A stretch of DNA of 64,000 nt from Eunapius fragilis (taxonomy: Eukaryota; Porifera; Demospongiae; Spongillida; Spongillidae). The notes beneath the pieces are model-generated. The model was not told where the DNA came from, searched no databases, and worked only from the letters and a program-made list of their open reading frames with translations. The position numbers and the translations under genes are program-made. Location of the stretch: assembly GCA_963681505.1 (NCBI GenBank), contig OY811971.1, forward strand, positions 22,826,962 to 22,890,961, written 5' to 3'. Of this stretch, positions 35,817 through 47,500 are shown one piece after another (the first letter of the stretch is position 1; each line of letters opens with the position of its first letter).

Positions 35817-37031
35817 TCATAGATTGACCAATTGTGACTTAAGTCACAAAATTGTGACTTAAGTCACAATTTTTTTCAATGAGGAAATCTCACATTAAAA
35901 AACTGCTAACTAACTTTTTGAAACTTACCACATATACATGGATGCATGTGTATTCTAGGTATGTTTTTTGCAACACTTGGATGCGCTTAACATTGACAAT
36001 ACAAGGCCTTCTCTGTACGCAATCTCGCAAAAAATGTATAATACCGCGTCATTGTGACTTAAGTCACAATACTTTTCTAATTAATACACCAAGAGGATTC
36101 TATCAACTAGGATGCTTTTAAAATATGTATAATGATGATGGAGGCATGTGCTCTCATAATATAGCATTTAAACAGCTTGGAAACACGTTGTGTAGAAGTT
36201 GCATAACGTTTTCCCTACCAATTCTCTAGTGCGTATCGAGGATCAATAAAATTGTGACTTAAGTCACAAAGCTTTGAACGGGTAAAGTAGCAGTATTTTC
36301 TACGAGTACCTATGACGTTTTATGCATTAGATTGAACGCCGAAGCTTGTAGAATTATATTTTGCAGATAGAACTACTTAGTTCTTTTTGTGGTGTGGTCA
36401 AACTGAAAGCAAACATGGTGATAATTCGATTTTTCCACGCCTCCCCTACGATACGCACGCGATAGCGATGGTCGGGTTCTCTGTTGGTGATCGGGTAGTT
36501 TGTGGAGCAGACAAAGTTCTAGGCAATAAGCCAGCGAAACAAAGGTACGGGAGGCTTTTCCGAAAGGAACTACAAGGTGTTGTAAAAGGGTGGGAAGCGG
36601 ACGTAGCAAAAAGTATGTGGTTTATTTTGACGAGGTTACAACTACGAAGGCTTTTTCCACTCGAAGCTTGAAGCCGCTAGTAGTTGTAGAGAATGGCGAA
36701 GCTGGACCAAGCTTTACTTCACCAGATGAAGCACTAATTGATTCTTCCGTTGGCGATGGGCGGCTACCTACCGATGACGACGAGTAAGTCAGAGAATGGT
36801 AGTAGCTGCATGCATAACTAAGCATATGCTGAATGGCCTACAATAGGCTAACATTGCATGACTTCATTTACAATTATTTATTCAAATATATTCATCAAAT
36901 TTGTACGCTTGTAATCTATGTACACAATCAGCCACATCAATGGAATAGAGTTTATATAAGGTTTTGAATTTGATTATAAAATTGTGACTTAAGTCACAAT
37001 TCTAAGTCACAATTTCTTGGTCAATCTATGA
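35817..37031 (+). mobile_element. piggyBac-like element 1 (internally deleted, 1.2 kb)
   Basis: Tips TCATAGATTGACC and its inverse GGTCAATCTATGA are bounded by TTAA on both sides (35813-35816 and 37032-37035), the piggyBac signature. The palindrome GTGACTTAAGTCAC occurs five times within it. On the plus strand the first part of a transposase remains at about 36467-36786: MVGFSVGDRVVCGAD, KPAKQRYGRLF, then KKYVVYFDEVTTTKAFS and an acidic end LPTDDDE. It matches the N-terminus of the second element's transposase. The catalytic domain is absent, so it is non-autonomous. Confidence 0.85.
36467..36786 (+). pseudogene. N-terminal piece of piggyBac-type transposase
   Basis: Starts at MVGFSVGDRVVCG (ATG at 36467) and reads to about 36606 (WEADVA). 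It resumes in another frame with SKKYVVYFDEVTTTKAFSTRSLK and ends LPTDDDE at 36786, followed by a GTAAG-like donor (36784-36790, GAGTAAGTC). The frame change near 36608 is a small indel. No DDE core is present. A similar N-terminus (FLVGDRVTCNA, then VKYIVYFDEVATSKAFSARS) is seen in element 2, confirming the relationship. Confidence 0.6.
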
Positions 37032-37666
37032 TTAAGGATATCAGTGTTATAATCATTTGTTACAACCTAATAGTCTTAATGTGGGATGGAAAACATCAAT
37101 TCCTGTAGTGTACTGTTGGTATCATCTATTGTAGGTAAAAGGGAAATTGGATTTTCTTTTAATGGAAACATATTAGCTGACTGCTGAAATGAATGTGAAA
37201 GAAGCTCTTCAACATCTGCGACTGTACAATCACCACATTTCTGTGATTGTAGGCCTATTCTGGACAGAGCATCTGCATTACCGTGACATCTACCTGGCTT
37301 GTACTGGAATTCAATGTCAAACTGTTGAAGAAAAAGCAGCCATCTCGTGAGACGTCCACCAACATCCTTAAGACTGTTCAAGTTCGTGAGTGGATTGTGA
37401 TCAGTTATCAGCTTGCATGGAAATCCATAACATATGGAATTCTTTCAAAGCAGCTACTGCAGCTAGAGCTTCTTTCTCGATGGTCGAATAATTCCTCTCT
37501 GCCTTTTGCAGTTTCCTACTCCAATATGCTATCACTCGCTCTGTGCCCTGCTGAATCTGACAAAGAACTGCTCCAATAGCATAATCAGAAGCATCAGTAT
37601 GCAACAAAAATGGCTGTTTGAAATCAGGATAGGCAAGGATAAGAGGAGAGACCAGCCTCTTTGTAA

Positions 37667-40144
37667 TCATAGATTGACTGAAACGGGAGTGACTTAAGTC
37701 AGTGACTTAAGTCACTACCCTGGGATACAGTGAAATGAGATTTATACCTAGCTATTCAAACAAATTCTTTACATGTGGTTGATTGTTAATACAGATAACA
37801 GCAGGTTCATATATATGAATTTCATTTAAGCTACACATGATCACTTGGGAGTAAAAATGGTATGCATGCTTGCCACATTGTGTATCACTGATTATATATA
37901 TATGCTTTACTATACAGGCACTTCCATGCCTAGACTTCAGCCCACATAAGGCAACAATGCTGCCATTTGCCATTTCAGAGCACACAGTACAATAGTTCTT
38001 GCATGGGCTTTTGCTTACACTGCAAGCTCTACTAGCATAGGTAGCTAGCTACTCAAGAAGCAGAGTTTTTATCGTACAATGGATGCAGGCTCAATGGGGC
38101 AATGTTGTGGGGAAATGTTTCATGTGAATCCTGTTGCTGAGTTGCGTGAGTACGTTTACGTTTATTGGTACTTGTAAGTAAAGCTTCAGCAACAGCTTCC
38201 GTGAAATCCGAGTGGCTCATTTTCGTACTCCCTGGGTGAAATCGTTTGAACAGAAGGTACGCATCGGTCTCAACCATTCCAAGAACGGTTGAAATAACAC
38301 GGCATGCCCAGGACTGTGTGCGCCATGCTGTCTCCAAAGCTAATCCACTTTGGCGCAAATGGTTGTTAATATCAATGATGGATGCTGCATCAAAATATGA
38401 TTCAACCACTTTCCTACGCTTCAATGTTTTGTTAAAAACTTCTGTTTGTCCTATCTCATCACCGTCTTCATTTAGCATATCTCTCCAGCGACGTTTATTG
38501 GAGGGCTTCCCAGGCAAAGTTGTAGAGTGAGTTGAAATATAGCACTTTCGTACCTTATCTCCCCATGCATGGGCCATAATGTTGTGACCTTCAACATTAG
38601 CCACTATAGTGTTACATCATCTCCAAGTTCTGGAAACTCCACTTCATCCATGTACTTTTTTTGGATACATCCGTGTTGCTGTCTTGACAAGCCCTGTGAA
38701 GTGCATACCATTCTTTCTACATGCAATGGCTGTAGTTACACTAGCGAAAGCAGAATCAGCACTTAAAGCCCTCCCAGATCAATGCCAAGGTTTTGTGAGT
38801 CGAAGAAGTTGGGCAGTTCCTGCTAACTTGTATTCAGCAACGTACTCTTTGTTGGCCATGATTGATGCATGCACCTTCCTGGATTTCCAATTGCAGGATG
38901 ATCTTGGTATCAGCATCTGCACAATTATTCAGTTCACAGCCTACTCCTTTGGGCTTTCTCTCAATGCAAGTTACATGGGGCATCCCATCGGAACAAAAAT
39001 CTCCATCTTACCTCGCCATGAAGATACAGATTCATCAACGCAGAGCTGCCATCCAGGAAATATTTTCTGTATTCTTCGTTCATTAAAACCATCAACAAGA
39101 CGTCTAACAGGGGCCCACTTGTCACCTGTGGCCTCAAGTGCAGGGCAGAAAGAAAGATGTCGCAAGAGGATTTCAAAGCGGTCCCTTGACAAGCCGTACC
39201 GCGCTCACCAAAGCGAGGGGCAGGAAACAGACCATCTTTCGTTGACCACAAATCCCTCCTAGCTTCTGATGTCCTTGTTAAGGAATACAGCACACCAAAA
39301 ACTGCCAAGATTTCTTCTTCAGTGGCCTTAGGGCATCCTACAGGCAATTGGTCTGAAGTCCAAGAAATCACATCTGGCAGCATTTGTGATGGAAAAGATA
39401 ATTTCCAGTAGTCCAGAGGCGTCCTGTGTACCTCTTCTACATCATTGCCCCACAATATGTGTGTACCAAACTGAGGTGAGGATCTCCAATCTTCAACAAT
39501 GCCATCTACTGCCTTCCATTGTACACCGTGACAAGATAAACTACTGCCATCACCAACGTCATTGCTTTCTTGATCATGTGGTTCTTCAACCGGCGGATTT
39601 GGAGAACTGCTTGATATGGAAATGGCTGTGGGAATGGATGCTTCAGCATTGCCGCCTGCTGCAGTGCTGTGCCGCCTAATGCTGCGTGCGGAAAACGCCT
39701 TCGAAGTAGCGACTTCATCAAAATAAACAATGTATTTTACACTACACCCTTTACCATCAATTCTCTGCACATCCCCAAGCAGTTCTTTTTCCTTAAAAAG
39801 CATTCCTACCTCTGCTTTGCATGTTTTTTGCCTAATATCTTAGCTGCATTGCATGTAACACGATCGCCAACAAGGAAAGGCATCGCGGTTTGAACACAAA
39901 AAAGGAGCGTATTTTGTAATGTTTGCCGTCAAACATCTATAAAAGCTGCCCTGTTTGCTACGCTCCTCTGGCTTAAAATACAACCATTTTAGAATAGTTT
40001 AAAGCTGCATGCCACATAGCATGTGTACAATTAAAAAAAAAAAGAAGCTAGCGTCACCAACTCGAGTGTTTTATCGTTCCAAAAGTTCAGTGACTTAAGT
40101 CACTAATTAATGACTTAATTAAGTCACGATCCGTCAATCTATGA
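37667..40144 (-). mobile_element. piggyBac-like element 2 (2.5 kb, transposase decayed)
   Basis: Tips TCATAGATTGAC and GTCAATCTATGA are the same as in element 1. The right target is TTAA (40145-40148), while the left is GTAA (37663-37666), one change from TTAA. Subterminal palindromes AGTGACTTAAGTCACT lie at both ends (37688-37718 and 40088-40128). The length matches autonomous piggyBac elements. It sits inside the gypsy fossil, so it is younger than that copy. The transposase gene (next entry) is frameshifted, so the copy is probably inactive. Confidence 0.85.
38053..39886 (-). pseudogene. piggyBac-family transposase (PGBD type), frameshifted
   Basis: The start is probably MPFLVGDRVTCNA (ATG near 39882). 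The frame breaks about 25 codons in and resumes at 39803 (MLFKEKELLGDVQRIDGKG, VKYIVYFDEVATSKAFSARS). It continues through DYWKLSFP, EEEILAVFGVLYSLT and then an overlapping frame 39192-38971 with MSRDRFEILLRHLSF, RRLVDGFNE and LCVDES, the first catalytic Asp region. The middle (38960-38610) is badly decayed. The C-terminal ORF 38604-38053 holds AHAWGDKVRK, YFDAASIIDINNHLRQ and SLALETAW-like blocks and the TVLGMVETDAYLLFK segment, typical of the DDE_Tnp_1_7 C-terminal half. At least three frame breaks are visible, so there is no functional protein. Confidence 0.75.
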
Positions 40145-41239
40145 TTAAGATCTTCAAATGCACTCTGACATGAAGAGCTCCATGAGAAATTCTTGATACC
40201 TTCCTTAGAAAGCAGTTTAAACAGAGGCTCTGCAATCTTTGAGTAGTCCTTTACAAATCTCCTATAATAGTTGCTGAGTCCCAACAATTGCTTTAATTCT
40301 TTTGCATTTCTCGGTACTGGGTAGTTTGACACTGCCTCTGTTTTAATCAAGGTGAATTCCATCTGCCGAGACTTCATGACCCAGATATCGAACTACCTTT
40401 CGTGCAAAATGGCACTTACTGGTTCGCAGCCTCCTCCAATTTGGAGAACACCTCAGTTGTGCAAACGATCCAGGTGTTCAGGAAAGGTATGACTAAAGCC
40501 TATGATGTCGTCTATATAGATTTACCATTGCTCCCCTGTAAGTCCTGCCAGAACACACTCCATCAACCTTTGGAATGTGGCGGGTGCATTCGTGAGGCCA
40601 AACGGCATCACATTAAACTCGAAATGTCCCTTTTCTGTTGAAAGTGCCGTCTTTTCTTTGTCTCTCTCCTCTATTTCAACTTGCCAATAGCCAGGCGCAA
40701 GGTCAAGAGTGGTGAACAAAGTTGAACCTGCTAAGGACTCAAGGGTAGCATCAATCCTAGGAAGAGGATAGGCATCTAGATATGTTGCGGTATTCAATTT
40801 ACGATAGTCTATACAAAACCGCCATGACCCGTTTTTCTTTTTCACCATCACTACAGGCGATGACCACGGACTATTACTTTGACGAATGACCCCTTTTGAC
40901 AGCATCTTCTCCACTTCACTATTTACTGCAGATTTCAAACTTTCTGCTTGGCGTCGTATGGGTTGTCGGATCGGATTTCCTGAAGTGTTAATACCATGCT
41001 TCACCACACTTGTTCTTCCAAGAGATCCATCCTCTGATACGAAAATGTTACCAAATGACTTCAGAAGACTCTGCAACTCTTTCTTTTCCCCTTCAGTAAT
41101 GTCAGGTGAATTCAGATTTGGTTCCAGCACATTTGAGTTGGAGTTGACAGATAGAGACACTGAGTCATTCACTAAATAAAGCGATGTTCCTGTGTGGGAT
41201 AAATTCAGCCTGTGTAGTTCCTTTGTACACTATAACAGC

Positions 41240-41868
41240 TGTAGGACTGACATTCATCACCTGTATTGCTGCGTATATGCTGTTTGTATATGGAATTTGT
41301 CGATGCTATAAGGGAAGGAGATAGTGGACGTGTTTTGCGGTGCTGGAAATACATACTGCCAATAACAAAAACTATGCTTGTGAGGCTGCAAACTTTCTCT
41401 TGCAGCACACCTTCACACTCTCCCCTCGGCAGTCAGCACAGCTTTTATGGAGTCGTTTTGTTAATGTTCATGGACAACCAGGAAGAAACATGCCTGTGGA
41501 TCTTCATATGGAACACCTTAACAAGATAGCAAAGGATGTTTTGAATATAGGGTCAAATAAATCACAGAAATCCATTCAACGGATAGATCGTGCCATAGGC
41601 ACTCTTTCACCAGTGATGGATAACTTTGATGCAATCAACAATGTGACAAGGGATTCCAGTAATCAGAAGAAACCATAGGCTAAAAAAGACATTCAGATTG
41701 TGATAAAAGAGTTAGTCACTGCTAAATCATTTGTTGTAGTGAACAAAGGAAGAAAACATCGAAGATTTGCAAAACCAAAAAATCTACTTCAATCTAAAGG
41801 GAAAGAAGATATAACTGAGTGGCTTGTTAGTAAACTACCTTGCTCCTTACATTTATCCATGCAGTAAG
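41240..41868 (+). pseudogene. DUF6589-type transposon gene, C-terminal remnant
   Basis: The frame at about 41280-41340 reads YMEFVDAIREGDSGRVLRCWKY. After a frame change near 41345 it continues KNYACEAANFLLQH, LSPRQSAQLLWSRFVNVHG, GRNMPVDLHMEHLNK and AIGTLSPVMDNFD, with a stop at about 41676. The same frame then reads FVVVNKGRKHRRF and DITEWLVSKLP. This is the conserved C-terminal layout of DUF6589 proteins, which I know as repeat-borne genes in many invertebrates and fish. Only the C-terminus is present, with at least one frameshift and one premature stop. It converges on the RecQ relic, whose end lies about 50-60 bp away, suggesting the two came as one unit. Confidence 0.6.
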
Positions 41869-41924
41869 CATTGTGTATGTGCTTTATACCTGTATTCACT
41901 AACTAATACATGCAAATCAAAATT

Positions 41925-42765
41925 CATCAGATATCAAATAATACAAAAAGCTTAAGCATCTCTTTACACATTCCACAAACACAGGACTTTGCACACACAT
42001 CACAGCACAAACACATTTTTTTCAAAATCAGTATGGGTGTAGTTGTCCATGTATCAAAAAGAATGTCACACTTGCACTTATTGCTGTTCGTGACATACTG
42101 TTTGATGTCATCATCAATTTGGTGATATGTTCTTGATTTCATCAATGTGGCCATTGATAAAGCTGCATCCCTTCCTGCTCGTCCTGTCTCTTGTATATAA
42201 CTCCAGACATCACCAGGTATCCCTACATGAATTATCTGCCTAACATTCTGGCAATCAATGCCCATCCCATAAGCCATTGTGGCAATGACAACTCGAAGTT
42301 TGCTCTCACTTTTAAACAGTATAAGGATTTGAGATTTGTGATTATGCTGGTGAAAATTCTGGGATGTCTAGTGCATCCTGGGGGTTGACAAAAGCTGGCC
42401 CCACGCAATATGAAAAGATAATTTTCAGCACACATTGAAAATGATGTGCTGTAAATAATTGTCTTAGGGAAGGCAGCTCTCTCAAACCTAAGTCTGTCAG
42501 CAAATTTTTGAAAGGTATCTGGTACTGCCTTGAAAGACCCAATATGATACACTATGTTAGGCTTCGATGGGGTCTGTTTGAGGGTATATGGGTTTTGTAG
42601 CCTTATCATTTGCGTCACTGCTATGCGATCACTAGAAGTAGCTGTTGCTGTAAGTGCCATAACATGTACGGATGATGGGATCAAGCTGCGTACTTCACCG
42701 ACCCTTGCCAACACATGCCTGAAGGTTGTTCCCCTAATAAAAATTGTAACATGGCAGGACAATGG
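41925..42765 (-). pseudogene. RecQ-like DNA helicase fragment
   Basis: On the minus strand a frame beginning near 42762 has FRHVLARVGEVRSLIP and the motif III sequence HVMALTATAT, then SKPNIVYHI and FPKTIIYS. After a frame change it continues GPAFVNPQDALDIPEF (42420-42345). The ORF 42277-41927 then contains MAYGMGIDCQNV, the QIIHVGIPGDVWSYIQETG stretch leading to GRAGRD (motif VI), and a Cys-rich end (CKCDILF, CLCCDVC). This is the C-terminal half of a superfamily-2 RecQ helicase; motifs I and II (Walker boxes) are missing. It has at least two breaks. Such truncated RecQ genes occur in high copy in several early-branching animals, probably carried by transposons; that last point is inference. 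Confidence 0.7.
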
Positions 42766-42934
42766 CTATAATACCTACCATTTCTTAGCATTGAATGAAT
42801 AAACACTTGCGTATGTTGATTAGGTGATAATTGCTCGCATCGAAATGCTGCATTCTGATTGGACTGCAATCCCCATTGCAGCTTGTACAAAAACTGTGCG
42901 GGTTTGGTACCCGCCAATACGCGAAGGTCGGGCT
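42766..42934. other. Flank of RecQ relic up to the CACTA insertion
   Basis: No clear coding. A small palindromic stretch (GGTTTGGTACCCGCC) precedes the insertion point at 42934/42935. The sequence to the right of the inserted element (48592 onward) is likely its original continuation. Confidence 0.4.
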
Positions 42935-43290
42935 CACAGGGAAAAAACGCGTCAAATCCAAAAAAGATTTATCACAAGATTTGTTCATACAAATCATGCA
43001 TTAAATCATATCGGATTGAATAGACTTCCAGATGATAAATCGTTCGTGAATCCAATAATGAATCCGTATTTGATTTTATATCTGATAAATACTCAAAATC
43101 ATTAATCTAATCCATTGATAAATCAAATAGGATATTTCATAGGGTTTTATATATGATTTCATGCAAAATTCATCTGAAAAATCTAACGACCAATCAGCGA
43201 CCGATTTCGCATGCGATTCTAACTTTAAATCCAATAGCAAATCAAATCAATTTTCAATAATGGATTTATACCAGATTTGGGCTCAAATCT
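42935..43290. repeat. Left subterminal AAATC array
   Basis: More than 20 copies of AATC/GATT-core motifs (AAATCAAAT, GATTTG, AAATCC) are spread over about 340 bp. The right-end counterpart is 48250-48591. In known CACTA elements such arrays bind the accessory (TnpA-like) protein; the coiled-coil gene here is the natural candidate, by inference. Confidence 0.7.
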
Positions 43291-43518
43291 CATGCGCGTG
43301 CACAACAGTTACAGTTTCAACTTTGCATTGTCCAAGCATTTCATCCTTCAGCTAGTTCTCCGAGTCATCTGATTCGCCTTCCGAGAAGCGTTCCGCCAAG
43401 TCCACGTTACAACTGAGCTGCTCGCGATTGAGATGTGGATCTGGATCAGGAAGCTGGGCCGCTCGTGCTGTCCTCTTTGCACCTGCACCACACGCAGCGC
43501 GTGCGATTGCAATGTTGT

Positions 43519-44462
43519 TCAGTCGCGCTTTTTGGATATAGAAGCTTGCAAAGTTTCTTCATCCACATCCTCTGCATGTGGATCCCTATCTTGTACGTTG
43601 TCTAGTAGTGCTGGCTTGACAGCAGCCCTCAGCTTTTTTATTCCTTCTGTATCTTGCGGTAGTACGTCTCCTTTGTGCAAGGTCTCTTTGACTGCTTTGT
43701 CGCGTGCAGCCTGCAGAGGAATTTCATTTTATATCATGTATCAAAAAACCACTGAATATAACTTACGTGAGTCAATCGGCTTCTTTTTAACTCAGAGCGG
43801 CGTTTTCTTACTTTGGAACTGTCGGCCTTCATAAGGACAGTAGATCGTCTGTTAGAATAGTAGTCCTATATATATAATAATAAATAAATAAGCGTAATCA
43901 TAATCTATTTACTAAACTTGACACACCTTAACTCTTTTCATTATCTTCTTCTCGGGTGGTACAGTGTACTTGCTGTGCCTGAGGTGGCCCCGCACTGACT
44001 CAAGAAGCTTGGACATTAACGTAGTACTCACGTCTGACCACACAAATGAGGGCAGAACCTCTGCCAATTCATCACTGTTCTCGTGGAACGCGTCCTGTAA
44101 AATTGTCTGCACAAGAACGCAGAAGATGCGTATGTGCATGTCAGCTCATTGCCGGCATGTATTATTTGTACACTAACCAAGGGTACAACGTCTTTCGCTC
44201 GAGATGAGTCACTTCGCCCGCGATCCGAGTTAGATGCGCTGACTATAAAAAGCATGAATTCGTCTATGTATACCGCTTTAAAAACAACTAGCTTACATGT
44301 ACAATCCCTCATTGTAGTTTTGAGTTCATTCACGGTCTTATCGATCTCATCAATACGGTCGACGACGTTCTCGAGCAAGGCGAGCCTATCTTCCAATTCC
44401 CTTACTTGCGTCCTTAATGCAGACCAATCCCCAGCCGGTTTTCGAGACTGTTGGGTAGACAT
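43519..44462 (-). CDS. CACTA accessory protein (coiled coil), spliced
   Basis: The start is ATG at 44462 (MSTQQSRKPAGDW). Exon 1 encodes a strong heptad coiled coil (VRELEDRLALLENVVDRIDE, IDKTVNELKTTM) and ends at a GTAAGC donor near 44297. A short exon follows (about 44246-44180; SASNSDRGRSDSSRAKDVV). The next spans about 44108-43925 (LQDAFHENSDELAEVLP, SDVSTTLMSKLLESVRGHL, PEKKIMKRVK), and another about 43865-43770 ends KVRKRRSELKRSRLT. The last starts AARDKAVKETLHKGD (about 43715) and ends with a stop at 43519-43521 (ASISKKRD). I recognise no named domain. Its position, small size and coiled coil parallel the DNA-binding accessory proteins of CACTA elements. Exon borders are approximate apart from the first donor. 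Confidence 0.55.
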
Positions 44463-44587
44463 TGCACACGTGCATGCGTTGCAAAAACTATGAGTCAGCA
44501 TACACGTGTCAGTCACGTTTCACAATGCATAAATGCACATTTAATGAGCTTGCAATCCCGCCTTTTTCAATGCGATACCCAAGCAAA
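44463..44587. promoter_or_regulatory. Divergent promoter region between the two CACTA genes
   Basis: Only about 125 bp separate the two start codons, so both promoters must lie here or overlap the first exons. No TATA box stands out. Short upstream starts (ATGCATAAATG at about 44526) precede the chosen transposase start. Confidence 0.4.
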
Positions 44588-47500
44588 ATGCCTAAGAAAA
44601 ACTATCTCCATTCGTGCGATTGTGCAAGGTGCAAGCGAAGGTATACCTTTTCGTACTCGACTGTACGAAGACATCGGACGATTTACGGTGTGGAAAGTGG
44701 GGCTACAGTACCAGAAACAGCATCGACAACTGCATGCGCTAATTATAACGCAACGGTGGATTCTAATTCAAGCACTTCTGTGATTACTGATCGTAAAGTT
44801 TTATGAGCGCGCTTGCGTGTGATAATCACTGCTCTTCTATCGTGCATGCATTCTTTAGACAACAGTGGACTTGTATTGGATGTTGATAATGAAAGTGGTT
44901 CAAAAACACAACTGCAGGCAAATGCATCATGTGGGGATGACGGCTGCAGACATGATCTGGACATATGCTCAGATTCAGGTACATGAATGGAAACGTACCA
45001 AATTACTAAATTGATTTTCATGTAGAGAATGAAGATGATTTTGCTGGTACTGGATTAGAAAAATTCCCACAGAATTGCTGTGAGGCAGAAGAATCAGGTA
45101 CAATAGCATGTATATGTATATAGGTATGGTTCTTTCAGAACAAGCATAATGAGCGCTAGCCATTGCAACATATAAGTTCATGCTCATATAAAATGTAGAA
45201 CTAAAGATTGAGCAACTTAATATAGTGCAGGTTAATGTTATGCAAGGAGGATTGAACAAAAAATGAATACATCACTGAATGAGTTGCTTTACTTTTTAAG
45301 GAATGGGCTGTGTGGTTGATACTGAAAATGTCTCTACATATGCTGGGGACTGTGCAATGGATTGTACAGAGGAGGAAGTGATTGAAGAAGGTGAGCATGC
45401 AGGTAATTTTATAACAATGAACAATGACAATATATATGTGTTCAAATATGCTGCATGCATACGTGAACTATTCATGTCAATTATAGTGTATATGTCATAT
45501 CATGCATTTCAATTAGATTGTGGTGAAAATGATGATGAATCTGTTCTGTATTCATGCCAACGACAATTACTTCAAGGTATGTGAGTATATCGTAGTAAAC
45601 AAAAATTATTAATAAAATGCATGACAGTTGATGACACTGCAACTTCGGCCAGTATTTCTGAATCTGCAAATCCTTCCAAAAGCAGTAATGAGAGTCAAGG
45701 CAACTTACAACACATCACACCTCCATCCATGATGTTAAGATGGATTTGTACCTTGCTCTTAAGGATATCTATAATTTTCAGATTGACACAACCAGTTATT
45801 GCATGCATCTGTGGCCTAATATCAGTAGTACTGAAGCTTACCTCACATCCTTTACATGCTGTATTTCCCACGTCACTGTATGCATTACAGAAAGTGGTTG
45901 CATTGCCTAAAATAGAGAAAACAGTTTATGTTGTTTGCCCTAATGACATTTGTAACTGTCTTTACAATCTGGAAGAAGCTCAAAGGGTTGCACATTGCAA
46001 AGCAGTACATTTTGGGAAAAAATGTGGTTATGAACTAGGATACTTCAGAAATTTGGCATTTGCCCAGAAGAAATGGTCCTATCACAAAGCATTTCACTTT
46101 ATACCACCTTCTGTTTGGTTAAAAGCTATGTTCAGTGATGAACCATTTCGTACGCTATTGGCTACATCACAAAACAGAGAAGTAGCATCTGATGAAAAAC
46201 AAGATGTGTATGATGGTGAAATTTGGAAGGAGTTTCTTGAAAATCCTCTCGACACATCAGTGCCATTTCTATCAAATCAAAACAACATTGGTTTAATGTT
46301 GAATGTTGATTGGTTTAAGCCATTCAAAAGATCTGAATATAAAGTGGCTGCTTTGATGATGACAGTGCTGAACTTACCACGAGCAGAGAGATTTAAGGAA
46401 AGATGGACAATGGTTTTAGGCATAATACCTGGGCCAACAGAACCAAAAGGAAATATTAACACATTTCTTAAGCCACTGGTGGATGATTTGCTGCTCTTGT
46501 GGGATGGCTTGCCTTTACATCCTGAAGGCAAAACTGTAAAAGCTGCACTTATTGCATTGTCTGCAGATATGCCTGCATTACGAAAAGTCTCCCAGTTTGT
46601 TAGCCACAAAGCAGATTATGGTTGCTCACGATGCAAGTTCAAAGCTGAGAGGGAACCTTCAATGAGAGGGTCATCAGGGAACATGAGTTACTTGACATCA
46701 ATTATGGCACCTAACAGAACAAAGGAGGAGACAAATTTACAATCCAAAGAATATCTGCTTGCCAAATCCAAAACTGAAGCCCTTTCTATTCAAAAAAAGA
46801 ATGGGGTTCGGTATAGTGAACTTATAAGGCTACCATACTTTGATATTGTACGAATGTCTATAACGGACCCTATGCATACATTCTTATTGGGTATGGCACA
46901 CAACGAAATCAAACTGTGCCTTTCTTCTCTACCTAAAGACAAGAAGTTACAGTTCCAGGATCGCTTCAAACATGTCAAAGTACCATATGATGTAGGACGA
47001 ATTCCCACTGGCATTAAAGATGAGGATGATCTTCCTGGCATGACTGCACAACAGTGGAAAAACTTTCTGTGTATTTATGCCAGGCCTTGCTTTGCAGGGC
47101 TGCTACCTGTGAGCCAGTATCAGTGTCTCTGCTTGCTCTGTGAAATTGTAGAGATTATTATCAAGCCGTCATTACTCCAAGATGACATATGCATGTTATA
47201 TACAAAGCTTTACCAACATCACAAACTGTTTGAGAAGGTCTATGGAAAGTGGAAGGTTTCAGTTAACTACCATCTAGCACTGCACCTTCCTGATGTTGTT
47301 GCTGATTATGGCCCCCCACATGGGTACTGGTGTTTTGGGTATGAGCGTATGAATGGAGTGCTTGCAGACATTCCAAACAGTAACAGAAACATTGAAATAC
47401 AAATATTAAACAAAATAATACAGCAGTTCTGTTTCAACTGTTATACTGATCCTCTAACACCAATGGATGAAAAATTTATGTCTAAGGCTTTAATAGAACT

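Larger units (their letters stand above)
37076..41172 (-). mobile_element. Ty3/gypsy retroelement fossil, split by a piggyBac element
   Basis: Minus-strand parts in order: a reverse transcriptase (41172-40522 and 40377-40087) with SPWSSPVVMVKKKNGSWRFC-type, DLAPGYWQ and MPFGLTNAP motifs; and RNase H with LHTDASDYAIGAV and the YSTIEKEALA block (37670-37401), followed by the WLLFLQQFDIEF and GNADALSR region (37381-37076). These are Ty3/gypsy (Metaviridae-type) pol features. No LTR, gag, protease or integrase is recognisable, so this is a partial pol copy. It looks old and broken, with several breaks, and carries the nested piggyBac element 37667-40144. Confidence 0.85.

Noticed and set aside
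38609-39262. 217-codon plus-strand ORF opposite the piggyBac transposase
   Set aside because: It is the antisense shadow of the decayed transposase; the minus strand carries the recognisable motifs.
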